From Candidatus Latescibacterota bacterium (GTDB lineage Bacteria > Latescibacterota > UBA2968 > UBA8231), in contig DPVW01000002.1 of the NCBI GenBank assembly GCA_003529325.1, forward strand, positions 1-12,157: a DNA stretch of 12,157 bases, read 5' to 3'. This document shows positions 1 through 6,579 of this stretch, piece after piece. Position 1 is the stretch's first letter; the number at the start of each line of letters is the position of its first letter. The position numbers and the translations under genes are program-made. The notes beneath the pieces were generated by a model. That model made no database searches and was not told the DNA's origin. It saw nothing but the letters and a program-made list of their open reading frames with translations.

Positions 1-22
1 CCCCATGTGCACCCCGTGTAGC

Positions 23-688
23 TCAATCCTGACCCAGGGCCCAGTTGACGCAGCCCGTGATGTGCTGACGGAACCAATCTTCGTACCATAACGCATCGGG
101 ATGACCGAGGCCGGTGTAGATGACACGCCCGCTGCCGAAGTTGTGATACCAGCCCATGGCGTAGTCGTGATCTTCGCGATTGCCTTTGGCCAGATCGACA
201 CTGTCGTTGTCGATCCGCATCAAGACGTTGGTCTTCGACCGGTCCCAGTCCTTGAAGGTGTAGATTTCGTCGGTGACTTCGAAGCGTTCGCCCAACATGC
301 GTGTGGCGGGGTGGTCGGTGTTTTCGACGATGATTCCCACCTGCTGGTGCCAGGGATGACCATCGAACCAGCCACCGAGCATGGCACCATACTGCGGCCA
401 GTCATAGCCGGTGTCGGTGGCATTGTGCACGCCGAAAAAGGCTTTGCCGTCATGCACGAAGTCGATGATGGCTGTCTTCTGCTCAGCGGAGAAATCGAGG
501 TTACCCGTCGTGGCGAAGACGAGCAGGTCGAGTTTGGCGAGCGACTCGGGCGTGACCTTGTCGAGACGATGCGTCGTGGTGACGTTCCAGCCATGTTCGA
601 TGCCGAGTTGTTTGAAGACGACTTCACAGTCGGGCAGATAACTGTGCTCGAAGCCGGCGGAGTGACGCAGTACGAGAATGTTGGGCAC
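23..688 (-). CDS. ThuA-like domain protein
   Basis: ThuA-like protein (trehalose-utilisation family, class-I glutamine-amidotransferase-like fold), 221 residues from the GTG start. Family features seen: the opening strand NILVLRHSAGFEHS (residues 3-16), GVHNATDT (86-93), GGWFDGHPWH (105-114), DEIYTF (140-145) and the closing HNFGSGRVIYTGLGH (182-196), all typical of a full-length single-domain ThuA protein. In Sinorhizobium ThuA works with the Gfo/Idh/MocA dehydrogenase ThuB in oxidative disaccharide catabolism through a 3-keto sugar. Here a Gfo/Idh/MocA gene is the divergent neighbour, so a similar partnership is inferred. I chose GTG at 686-688 over an ATG at 730 because an AAGGAA SD sits six bases upstream and homology begins right after this start. 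No signal peptide is seen, so it is probably cytoplasmic. The substrate cannot be read from sequence. Confidence 0.88.
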   Translation of the reverse strand: MPNILVLRHSAGFEHSYLPDCEVVFKQLGIEHGWNVTTTHRLDKVTPESLAKLDLLVFATTGNLDFSAEQKTAIIDFVHDGKAFFGVHNATDTGYDWPQYGAMLGGWFDGHPWHQQVGIIVENTDHPATRMLGERFEVTDEIYTFKDWDRSKTNVLMRIDNDSVDLAKGNREDHDYAMGWYHNFGSGRVIYTGLGHPDALWYEDWFRQHITGCVNWALGQD

Positions 689-756
689 GAGGCGTTCCTT
701 TTCTACGAGTAGCACTACACTCATCAACATATTGACCCTGACAGGGGGATCCCACC
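689..756. promoter_or_regulatory. Divergent intergenic region with a short palindrome
   Basis: These 68 bases separate the ThuA-like gene (minus) from the Gfo/Idh/MocA gene (plus) and must carry both promoters unless transcription enters from outside. I see no convincing sigma-70 -35/-10 pair. An 11-bp inverted repeat, CCCTG-A-CAGGG, lies at 736-746 and overlaps the purine-rich SD (AGGGGG, 744-748 with the preceding A at 743) of the plus-strand gene, so it could be an operator or a small hairpin. It is short enough to be chance. Confidence 0.35.
695..700 (-). promoter_or_regulatory. Ribosome binding site of the ThuA-like gene
   Basis: The minus strand reads AAGGAA here, six bases before the GTG at 686-688. 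This decides the start: the upstream ATG at 728-730 would add 14 residues (hydrophobic then charged) that do not belong to the ThuA fold and has no comparable SD. Confidence 0.65.
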
Positions 757-1755
757 ATGAGATTCGGTATCATCGGCTGTGGCTCCATCGCCGCAAACTC
801 CTTCGCGCCCAGTCTGGTCCATTCCAATGTGCTGGATCTGGTCGCCGTATGTCGTCGTGACGCCGAAAAAGCCAAGGAGTTTGCCGACAAGTTCGGAGGA
901 TGTGCGCACTACGGTTCGGCCCAGGAATTGCTCGCGGACGACAGCGTCGAAGCCGTCGTCGTGTCGACACCATCCGATACCCATTGTGAATACACGCTGG
1001 CAGCGGCTGCAGCGGGCAAACATGTGCTGTGCGAAAAGCCCATGGCTCTCGATCGACACGAATCCCGTCGCATGATCGAAGCCTGTCGCGCCGCCGGAGT
1101 GTCACTGGGTGTCGCCTATCGCCGACGCCTGTTCCCTCAGGTATTGGAAGCGAAGCGGCGCATCGCCGCCGGGGAGATTGGTCCCAAGGTGTGCACTCGT
1201 TCACATTACAGCGGTGGCGGTGGTTTCGGTAACGCCTGGCAGCGACAGCCCGGTATTGGGGGGGCGCTGATGGAGATGGCGGTACACCGGATTGAAGTGT
1301 TGCTGAATCTGGCCGACAGCGAACCGATGGAGGTCTGTGGTCTGGTGGATACCGTGCATCATAAGGAGTTTGAAGTGGATGACTCCGATGCGCTGCTATT
1401 GCGTTTTGCCGATGGTACCATTGGCGTGCATTCGACGATTCTGACCTCGAAACCGCGACGGGATACCGCACAGGTAGATGGAACGGAGGGTCGCATCGTC
1501 ATCGATGGTCTGGAGTTCGGGGGCGAATCGATCGAAGTGGATACCGAGGCGGGGCGCGAGCAGGTTCCGGTGACACCCCTGGAGGCACCCTACTTCGACC
1601 AGCCCATGCTGGAGGATCTTGCAGCGGCGGCACGCGAAGGCAGAGAACCGGTCTGTGATGGCGTGACGGGATACCGCGTCCAGGCTGTAGCCGATGCCGC
1701 AGTGGAGTCGTCGAATGGCGGCCAGCGTGTGGCAGTGGAGGTGTGGAAGGACTGA
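757..1755 (+). CDS. Gfo/Idh/MocA family NAD(P)-dependent oxidoreductase
   Basis: Sugar or cyclitol dehydrogenase-type enzyme of 332 residues, a normal length. The N-terminal Rossmann fold starts at residue 1 with FGIIGCGSIA (3-12). The catalytic-lysine motif CEKP is at 92-95 (K94), in the context GKHVLCEKPMALD. The C-terminal alpha/beta domain contains GGALMEMAVHRIEVLL (168-183); H177 takes the place of the family's catalytic or substrate-contacting histidine, while the usual aspartate of the GG...D.G.H pattern appears as Glu/Met. An AGGGGG SD lies about eight bases upstream of ATG. It is the first gene of a plus-strand run and is divergent from the ThuA-like gene, recalling the ThuA/ThuB pairing in which the dehydrogenase forms a 3-keto sugar. 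That role here is inference; the family also covers myo-inositol and other sugar substrates. No signal peptide. Confidence 0.93.
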   Translation: MRFGIIGCGSIAANSFAPSLVHSNVLDLVAVCRRDAEKAKEFADKFGGCAHYGSAQELLADDSVEAVVVSTPSDTHCEYTLAAAAAGKHVLCEKPMALDRHESRRMIEACRAAGVSLGVAYRRRLFPQVLEAKRRIAAGEIGPKVCTRSHYSGGGGFGNAWQRQPGIGGALMEMAVHRIEVLLNLADSEPMEVCGLVDTVHHKEFEVDDSDALLLRFADGTIGVHSTILTSKPRRDTAQVDGTEGRIVIDGLEFGGESIEVDTEAGREQVPVTPLEAPYFDQPMLEDLAAAAREGREPVCDGVTGYRVQAVADAAVESSNGGQRVAVEVWKD

Positions 1756-1814
1756 GATGGGCCTCGGTGAAATCTCGCGTCAGACTCCTCCGAAGAGAAT
1801 GAGACGAAGCAAGA
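1756..1814 (+). other. 59-bp gap before the HisI-like gene
   Basis: This is the longest gap in the plus-strand run; the other gaps are 9-23 bp. I see no strong hairpin, terminator or good SD. The bases before ATG 1815 read GAAGCAAGA, a weak ribosome site. A separate promoter for the HisI-like gene cannot be shown or excluded. Confidence 0.3.
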
Positions 1815-2246
1815 ATGACAGATAGTGGATCAGCAGCACACGAGCTCGAGGAGGGCACAGAGCTACAACTCGACTTCCACAAGCTGGCCACCATTGCGGC
1901 GCGAGGCGCTGAAGTGATTCCGGTGGCCGTTCAGCATGCCGACTCCAGGGAGGTCATTCTGGTGGCCTACGCGAACAGGGAAGCGCTGCAGAGGAGCAGG
2001 CGCACTCGCATCGCCACATTCTGGAGCACCTCTCGAAATGAACTCTGGATCAAGGGCGAAGAGTCCGGAAATTCCTTTGATCTCATCGAGATAAGAGTCA
2101 ACTGCGAGCAGAATTCTCTACTCTATCTCGTGCGCCCAAAAGGCCAGGGCATCTGTCACACGAAGAACTCGCAAGGCATGGCCAGAGACTGCTATTATCG
2201 TCGGCTTGATATGGACAGTGACCTTCTTGAAAATTTGGATCCATAG
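1815..2246 (+). CDS. Divergent HisI-like (phosphoribosyl-AMP cyclohydrolase family) protein
   Basis: Stand-alone protein of 143 residues resembling phosphoribosyl-AMP cyclohydrolase, the third step of histidine synthesis. Family blocks seen: LDFHKL (19-24), IPVAVQHADSREVILVAYAN (35-54), FWSTSRNELWIKGEESGN (69-86), NCEQN (96-100) and ICHTK (113-117). Known HisI proteins have D-C-D-x-D in the metal motif; here it is N96-C97-E98-Q99-N100, so all three aspartates are replaced. The three zinc-type cysteines appear kept (C97, C114, C126), but the C114-C126 distance is five residues longer than in the usual CHTG..SC motif. An extra N-terminal stretch (about residues 1-18) precedes the homology. No other his gene is nearby, and the next gene is a DUF1330 protein 23 bp downstream. 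A housekeeping HisI role is doubtful; a diverged cyclohydrolase-like enzyme is more likely. The SD is weak but no better start exists. GC is lower than in most of the window: hand counts of three rows gave about 45-53 percent. Confidence 0.8.
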   Translation: MTDSGSAAHELEEGTELQLDFHKLATIAARGAEVIPVAVQHADSREVILVAYANREALQRSRRTRIATFWSTSRNELWIKGEESGNSFDLIEIRVNCEQNSLLYLVRPKGQGICHTKNSQGMARDCYYRRLDMDSDLLENLDP

Positions 2247-2269
2247 TCTGCTAAAGATCGGGGGAAGAG

Positions 2270-2572
2270 ATGTCGATCTACCTAATCCTGGACAATGAAA
2301 TTCACGATGCCGAGGCCTATGAACGGTACAAGACAGCGGTGAAACCGATGGTCGAAGCCGCTGGCGGCCAATATCTGACAAGGGATGGCAAAGTAGATGT
2401 GGTGGTCGGGGATTGGCATCCGAGCCGAGTCGTGATTTTCAGGTGGCCCAGCCAGGAGGCGCTGGACAGCTTCATGTCGAGTTCAGAGTACAAACCGTGG
2501 AAGGAACTCCGCGAGTCGGTTACGACGACGAAAACGTTTGTCTCTGTTGAGGGCGTTGACGACGAGTCATAG
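2270..2572 (+). CDS. DUF1330 family protein
   Basis: Small protein of 100 residues with the DUF1330 dimeric alpha/beta-barrel pattern (ferredoxin-like fold). It has YLILDNEIHDAEAYERY (4-20), GGQYL (32-36), GDWHPSRVVIFRWPS (47-61) and EALDSFMSSSEYKPWKELR (63-81), covering the whole domain. The family has no firmly established reaction. Related dimeric barrel proteins include small monooxygenases, isomerases and stress proteins. ATG follows a GGGGAAGAG purine run (2261-2269), 23 bp after the HisI-like stop and 9 bp before sulfatase 1, so it is very probably co-transcribed with both. Like the HisI-like gene it is less GC-rich than the sulfatase and dehydrogenase genes (about 50-53 percent in two hand-counted rows). 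No signal peptide or membrane segment. The function stays open; a supporting role for the HisI-like enzyme is only suggested by adjacency. Confidence 0.85.
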   Translation: MSIYLILDNEIHDAEAYERYKTAVKPMVEAAGGQYLTRDGKVDVVVGDWHPSRVVIFRWPSQEALDSFMSSSEYKPWKELRESVTTTKTFVSVEGVDDES

Positions 2573-2581
2573 CGGCCACCT

Positions 2582-4009
2582 ATGAGCTCTCCCAACGTTC
2601 TTTTCATTCTCACCGACGATCAGGGCCCCTGGGCGACGGGTTGTTCCGGCAACGACGAGATCCGTACCCCAGGGATCGACCGCATCGCCGCGACGGGTAT
2701 TCGTTTCGAGCATTTTTTGTGCGCATCCCCGGTCTGTTCACCCAGTCGTGCGAGTTTTCTCACGGGTCGTATGCCCTCACAACACGGTGTCCACGACTGG
2801 ATCCGTGAGGGCAACACGGGCCCGGATGCGGCGACCTATCTGGAAGATGAAGTGACGTACACGGACGTGCTCGCCACCCATGGCTACAACGTGGGTCTGT
2901 CAGGAAAGTGGCATCTGGGCAACAGTCAACTGGTGCAGAATGGCTATTCCCACTGGTATGTACATCAGCGTGGTGGTGGTGATTACAACGACGCGCCGAT
3001 GATCCGAGAGGGGAAACTGATTGACGAACCCGGATACGTGACGAACCGAATCACTGACGATGCCCTCGACTTTCTTGACCGACAAGCAACAGACCAGACG
3101 CAAGAGGCTACACCCTTCTATCTGGGCGTGCACTACACTGCACCCCACTCGCCGTGGACAGGCCACCCGCAGGATATCGTCGATTCTTATGCCGATTGTG
3201 CCTTCGAATCCTGCCCTCAAGAGCCGATCCATCCATGGGCCAAGGGCCACGGACTCAGCGAGAATTGTCTGGGGAAGCGCGACATGTTGCAGGGATATTT
3301 CGCCGCCGTCACGGCGATGGATCTCGATGTCGTCCGTCTCCTCGACCGCCTGGAAACTCTCGGGTTGAGGGACGACACGCTTGTCGTATTTGTCAGTGAC
3401 AACGGCTTCAGCTGTGGTCACCACGGCTTCTGGGGCAAGGGCAACGGGACGTTTCCGCTGAACATGTACGAGAACTCGGTGACCGTGCCATTCCTTGTCA
3501 GCCACCCCGGTCACGTGCCAGAAGGCGTTGTCGCTTCCGGTCTGTATGGGGCCTGTGACTTCTTCCCGACGTTGCTGCAATATCTGGGACTTCCCGAACC
3601 TGAAGGTGGCCAGAGACCGGGCAGAAGTTTTGCGAATCTATTAACCGGATCCGCCGACGCCAGCGGCAACGAGAGCGTAATTGTCGATGGCGTGTCCCGT
3701 TATGCCGAGTATGGTGCGTCGCGAATGGTGCGTACAGAAACATGGAAGTATGTCGATCGTGGTCAGGACCTGCCTGGTGAACTCTATCACCTGGCCGAGG
3801 ACCCTGACGAACGTACCAATCTGATCGATGACGCCGGCGCCAAGGCGCGCCGCAAGGAGTTGCACGGTGTGCTGACCGATTGGTTTCATCTGCACGGCGC
3901 CGGGGGTGAGCGGGACGGTCGTCTGTGGGATGTTACCGGTGGTGGTCAGCTACGCCCCGTGGGCGGCACTCGTGAGGCTGCGGACAAGCCCGCCTTCATC
4001 GGACACTGA
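2582..4009 (+). CDS. Formylglycine-dependent sulfatase (type I, S1 family)
   Basis: Arylsulfatase-type hydrolase of 475 residues that would remove sulfate from an organic ester. Active-site set seen: TDDQ with metal aspartates D12-D13; the maturation motif CSPSR at 52-56, C52 being converted to formylglycine; GKWHLGN (108-114) with K109 and H111; HYTAPHSPW (184-192) with H189; SDNG (272-275) with D273 and N274; and K286 in FWGKGN. The C-terminal subdomain has the family's ...TETWKYVDRGQDLPGELYHL-type strands, about residues 385-410. The protein begins directly in the first core strand (NVLFILTDDQ) and has no signal peptide, so it is predicted cytoplasmic, unlike many polysaccharide sulfatases. 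The gap to the DUF1330 stop is only 9 bp and has no clear SD, which suggests translational coupling. The amidohydrolase follows after 20 bp. C52 needs a sulfatase-maturing enzyme not present in this window. The substrate is unknown. Confidence 0.95.
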   Translation: MSSPNVLFILTDDQGPWATGCSGNDEIRTPGIDRIAATGIRFEHFLCASPVCSPSRASFLTGRMPSQHGVHDWIREGNTGPDAATYLEDEVTYTDVLATHGYNVGLSGKWHLGNSQLVQNGYSHWYVHQRGGGDYNDAPMIREGKLIDEPGYVTNRITDDALDFLDRQATDQTQEATPFYLGVHYTAPHSPWTGHPQDIVDSYADCAFESCPQEPIHPWAKGHGLSENCLGKRDMLQGYFAAVTAMDLDVVRLLDRLETLGLRDDTLVVFVSDNGFSCGHHGFWGKGNGTFPLNMYENSVTVPFLVSHPGHVPEGVVASGLYGACDFFPTLLQYLGLPEPEGGQRPGRSFANLLTGSADASGNESVIVDGVSRYAEYGASRMVRTETWKYVDRGQDLPGELYHLAEDPDERTNLIDDAGAKARRKELHGVLTDWFHLHGAGGERDGRLWDVTGGGQLRPVGGTREAADKPAFIGH

Positions 4010-4029
4010 AAAGAGGCTGAGGGGAGACC

Positions 4030-4863
4030 ATGGGTCACATCGACGCGCACGTACACGTTTGGACCGACGATCTGTCCACCTATCCATTCGCTGAAGGCCA
4101 TGATCCAGAGCAGGCGGTGCCGCGCACGTTCTTCCCCGAAGAGATCCTCGGCCATGCCAATCCCTGCGGTGTCGATCGTGTCGTGCTGGTGCAGATGAGC
4201 TACTACGCCGCCGACAATCGATACATGCTGAAAGTCATGAAGGACCATCCAGGCGTATTTGCTGGAATCGGTATCGTTGACTGCACAGGTCCCACGCCCG
4301 AGGCCGACATGGAACAACTCGCCGCAAAGGGTGTGTATGGTTTTCGCGTCTATGGGCGAGACACAGCAGCGGCGACCTGGTGTGATGGTCCAGGTTTTAC
4401 GCGGATGTTTGCCGCCGGGACCACACACCAGCTGGCGCTCTGTCCCCTCATCGGTCCCGATGGACTGCCGTCGCTGGCCCGTCGCTGCGAGGAATTTCCC
4501 GAAACACCCGTCATCATCGACCACCTCTGTCTCATCGGCGCCGCTGGTCCAATTCAGCAGGAGGATGTCGAGGCTCTGTGCGGCATGGCGCAGTATGGAA
4601 ATGTGATGGTGAAGGTCTCCGCCTTCTACGCCCTGGGCGCCAAGAGCCCACCCTATCACGATCTGAGTGGTCTGATTCGCCGCGTCGTCGATGCCTTCGG
4701 ACCGGAGCGACTGATGTGGGCCAGTGATGCACCGTATCAGGTACAGGCAGAACACACCTACGCGGCGAGTGTGGCCCTGATGGAAGAGGGTTTGGACTTT
4801 CTGAGCGCCGCCGAACGAGAGCAGATTCTGCAGAAGACGGCGGAGAGATTCTTCTTCAGGTAG
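4030..4863 (+). CDS. Amidohydrolase-2 family metal-dependent hydrolase
   Basis: TIM-barrel hydrolase of the amidohydrolase-related (PF04909-type) group, 277 residues, a usual length. Motifs seen: DAHVHVW (5-11) with the H7-x-H9 pair of strand 1; GVDRVVLVQMSYYAADN (47-63); the strand-4/5 region YGFRVYG (103-109); IIDHL (162-166) with H165; VKVSAFY (194-200); and MWASDAPY (229-236) with the strand-8 aspartate D233. This subgroup includes lactonases such as 2-pyrone-4,6-dicarboxylate lactonase and L-fucono- or rhamnono-lactonase-like enzymes, as well as decarboxylases. Next to sugar dehydrogenases a sugar-lactone hydrolase role is attractive but inferred. A good SD (GAGGGGAG, 4019-4026) precedes ATG. 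It is the last gene of the plus-strand run, and its final 8 bp overlap the end of the oppositely read Gfo/Idh/MocA gene. Confidence 0.9.
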   Translation: MGHIDAHVHVWTDDLSTYPFAEGHDPEQAVPRTFFPEEILGHANPCGVDRVVLVQMSYYAADNRYMLKVMKDHPGVFAGIGIVDCTGPTPEADMEQLAAKGVYGFRVYGRDTAAATWCDGPGFTRMFAAGTTHQLALCPLIGPDGLPSLARRCEEFPETPVIIDHLCLIGAAGPIQQEDVEALCGMAQYGNVMVKVSAFYALGAKSPPYHDLSGLIRRVVDAFGPERLMWASDAPYQVQAEHTYAASVALMEEGLDFLSAAEREQILQKTAERFFFR

Positions 4864-5944
4864 AGGCAGCCAACGCGGCGCGGGTGATATCGACAACGAG
4901 TTGGACGTCGTGGCGTGCCGCTGCCAGTGGCGTTCGACAGGCTTCGCCCTGAGTGATACACGCATGGAAGTGGCGCAACTCGGAGACGAAGGGGTTCTCC
5001 CAGTCCACCGCGGGCCGTTGCTCGAAGGATTGCCCTCCGTCGTCCACCCCGCGCACTGTGACCTCGCTCAGCTGTCCGCGCGAAAATCCCGTAGGGTACG
5101 ACAGAATGACGCCACGGTCGGCGCTGTAGATCTCCAGCGTTTCGTGGAAATGCCGGATCCGTTCCAACTCCACCCACGTCGCCGCGCAGCGTGGGCCGTC
5201 GTCCCAGCCCAGCACCGTGGTAATGCCCAGACCGTCGTTCCAGATTTCCGTGCCAGCCACTTTGTCAGGGGGACCAAAGAGTTGTCTCAGACCGTAAAGA
5301 TCGTGGATCATACTACCCGCGAGATGGAAAAAAGCTGAGCGCACATCGTCGGGGACATCACCGAGGGCACGATCGGCGTCGGCTCGGCGTCGGAGGCCGA
5401 GTTCAGCGCCGCCAGTCGAGGGCAGGTCGTCGGCTGCCCGCAGGCGGAAGTGGGCCAGATGATGGCTGTTGTTGGTGTGCAGGTGGTTGATCTGGACAAA
5501 ACAAAGCTCGTCGCGCATGCCGGCGACCTCCCGTTCCACCAAGACAAAGGCGGGGTCGAAGAGCTTCATGTATCCCGCCTGCGCCACGACATCGGCCTGC
5601 TTGGCGGCGGTGGCCATGCGGTCTACATCCTCTGGCACGAAGGCGACAGGTTTCTCGATAAACAGGTGACGACCGGACTCGAGCACCTGCAAAGCGACAT
5701 CAACCTTGGGGTCGGTCTGGCACAACAACACAGCGTCGAGAGCGGAACTGTCGAGCAAGGCGCCGAGTTCGGTGTGCCAGGCGCTGACGCCATACTCTTC
5801 GGCGGCACCACGGGCGAGAGTCGTCGACACATCGCAGAGGCCGACGACATCAAATTCGTCGCTCAGAAAGGCCAGATTCGGCAGGTGCTGGATCTGGGCG
5901 ATGGCGCCGCAGCCGACGACGCCGATACGAATTCTACTCGTCAT
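4856..5944 (-). CDS. Gfo/Idh/MocA family oxidoreductase, second copy
   Basis: NAD(P)-dependent oxidoreductase of 362 residues from the chosen start. Rossmann motif IGVVGCGAIAQIQHLP (7-22); catalytic-lysine motif FIEKP (95-99, K98). The C-terminal domain differs from the copy at 757-1755: it has a histidine-rich stretch HLHTNNSHHLAHF (154-166), then an Arg/Asp-rich loop (about 180-200), then GSMIHDLYGLRQLFG (210-224), whose H214-D215 probably mark the substrate site. The two copies are therefore different subgroups, not a recent duplication. I chose ATG at 5942-5944 rather than the ATG at 5978-5980 because it forms an ATGA overlap with the cupin stop and starts directly before the Rossmann strand. 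It is the last gene of the sulfatase 2-cupin-oxidoreductase unit. The reaction is probably oxidation of a sugar or cyclitol released in that pathway (inference). Confidence 0.92.
   Translation of the reverse strand: MTSRIRIGVVGCGAIAQIQHLPNLAFLSDEFDVVGLCDVSTTLARGAAEEYGVSAWHTELGALLDSSALDAVLLCQTDPKVDVALQVLESGRHLFIEKPVAFVPEDVDRMATAAKQADVVAQAGYMKLFDPAFVLVEREVAGMRDELCFVQINHLHTNNSHHLAHFRLRAADDLPSTGGAELGLRRRADADRALGDVPDDVRSAFFHLAGSMIHDLYGLRQLFGPPDKVAGTEIWNDGLGITTVLGWDDGPRCAATWVELERIRHFHETLEIYSADRGVILSYPTGFSRGQLSEVTVRGVDDGGQSFEQRPAVDWENPFVSELRHFHACITQGEACRTPLAAARHDVQLVVDITRAALAAST
5941..5944 (-). promoter_or_regulatory. ATGA stop-start overlap, cupin to oxidoreductase
   Basis: On the minus strand ATGA carries the oxidoreductase ATG (5944-5942) and the cupin TGA (5943-5941). 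This implies translational coupling and fixes the downstream start. A GGGAAC stretch about 11 bases upstream is only a weak ribosome site. Confidence 0.7.
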
Positions 5945-6579
5945 CCCGTAGTTCCCGTGCGTGGCGCCAGTTTGTTCCACTGATCAGCCATCTCGAAGAG
6001 CTTGTCAAAGGTGCGGTAGAGACCGAACCACATGATCTCGCGCTGGCGATCGGTGCCATCGGTGCTGCGTGAACCGAGTGCACGTGACAGGCGGGCACCG
6101 GCCATGCGCGCTTCCTCGGCGGCGGTCTTCGCTATGGACGCTGCCGACTCGGCCAGTTCGACGAAGTTGTCGATCTCCTCATCGATGGGGATGCGGGACT
6201 CTTCTTGATCGTATGCAGAGGAGGCCATGAAGCGGATCGGCAGACGCTCACCCTCGTCGCCACGCCTCGTGTGGGTAGGCTGGATATGAGGCGTGACGGA
6301 AAGATACATCGTCATCGCCTCGTCACCGATGACACTTACCTGGTGTGGTTCGTCGATACGCGCAACACACATCTGCCCCGGTTCCAAAACCGCTACCTCG
6401 CCAGAGATCTCGAAGCGCGCCTTACCCTCCAGAATGAGGAAGATCTCGTGCCCCAGGTCATGGCTGTGGCGATCAGCCACCGTGCCTGGCTCCATACGCA
6501 GAAAGCGCGAGCGGATCTGGGGCGAGACAAAGACATTGCGGATGTCGTTGTGGTAATCGAAAACTTGCAGAGCCATCAT
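5941..6579 (-). CDS. Cupin-domain protein with helical C-terminal extension
   Basis: Protein of 212 residues. Residues about 20-95 form a single cupin barrel. Motif 1 matches the classical pattern with G32, H38, H40, E45 and G52, and motif 2 is EPGQMCVARIDEPHQV with H79, so a full three-His/one-Glu metal site is present. Single-cupin proteins of this kind act as sugar isomerases or epimerases, dioxygenases or small-molecule sensors. The rest, residues about 120-212, is not cupin: it is Ala/Glu/Arg-rich and helix-prone (ELAESAASIAKTAAEEARMA, 142-161), then has an aromatic segment MWFGLYRTFDKLFEMADQW (179-197). I do not recognise this tail. There are two ATG codons in tandem; the second (6576-6574) has the better spacing from GGAGGG at 6582-6587, while the first makes an ATGA overlap with the sulfatase stop. 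It is coupled on both sides, so it belongs to the sulfatase 2 pathway. Confidence 0.85.
   Translation of the reverse strand: MMALQVFDYHNDIRNVFVSPQIRSRFLRMEPGTVADRHSHDLGHEIFLILEGKARFEISGEVAVLEPGQMCVARIDEPHQVSVIGDEAMTMYLSVTPHIQPTHTRRGDEGERLPIRFMASSAYDQEESRIPIDEEIDNFVELAESAASIAKTAAEEARMAGARLSRALGSRSTDGTDRQREIMWFGLYRTFDKLFEMADQWNKLAPRTGTTG

Noticed and set aside
101..712. Open plus-strand frame of 203 codons opposite the ThuA-like gene
   Set aside because: The translation is Val/Gly/Asp-rich without a known domain; the minus strand carries the full ThuA signature.
1815..2246. Annotating this gene simply as hisI, histidine biosynthesis
   Set aside because: The missing aspartate triad, changed cysteine spacing and catabolic setting make a plain histidine-pathway call unsafe.
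4856..4863. Terminator between the convergent amidohydrolase and oxidoreductase genes
   Set aside because: The genes overlap by 8 bp and I see no stem with a T-run on either strand.
3946..4965. Open minus-strand frame of 339 codons across the amidohydrolase gene
   Set aside because: It is longer than the amidohydrolase, but its translation has no recognisable fold or motif, while the plus strand has HxH, IIDH and SDAPY motifs and a good SD. It is an antisense artefact of third-position GC bias.
5450..5983. Open plus-strand frame of 177 codons opposite the second oxidoreductase
   Set aside because: It mirrors the Rossmann coding region of the real gene, has no SD and no family features.
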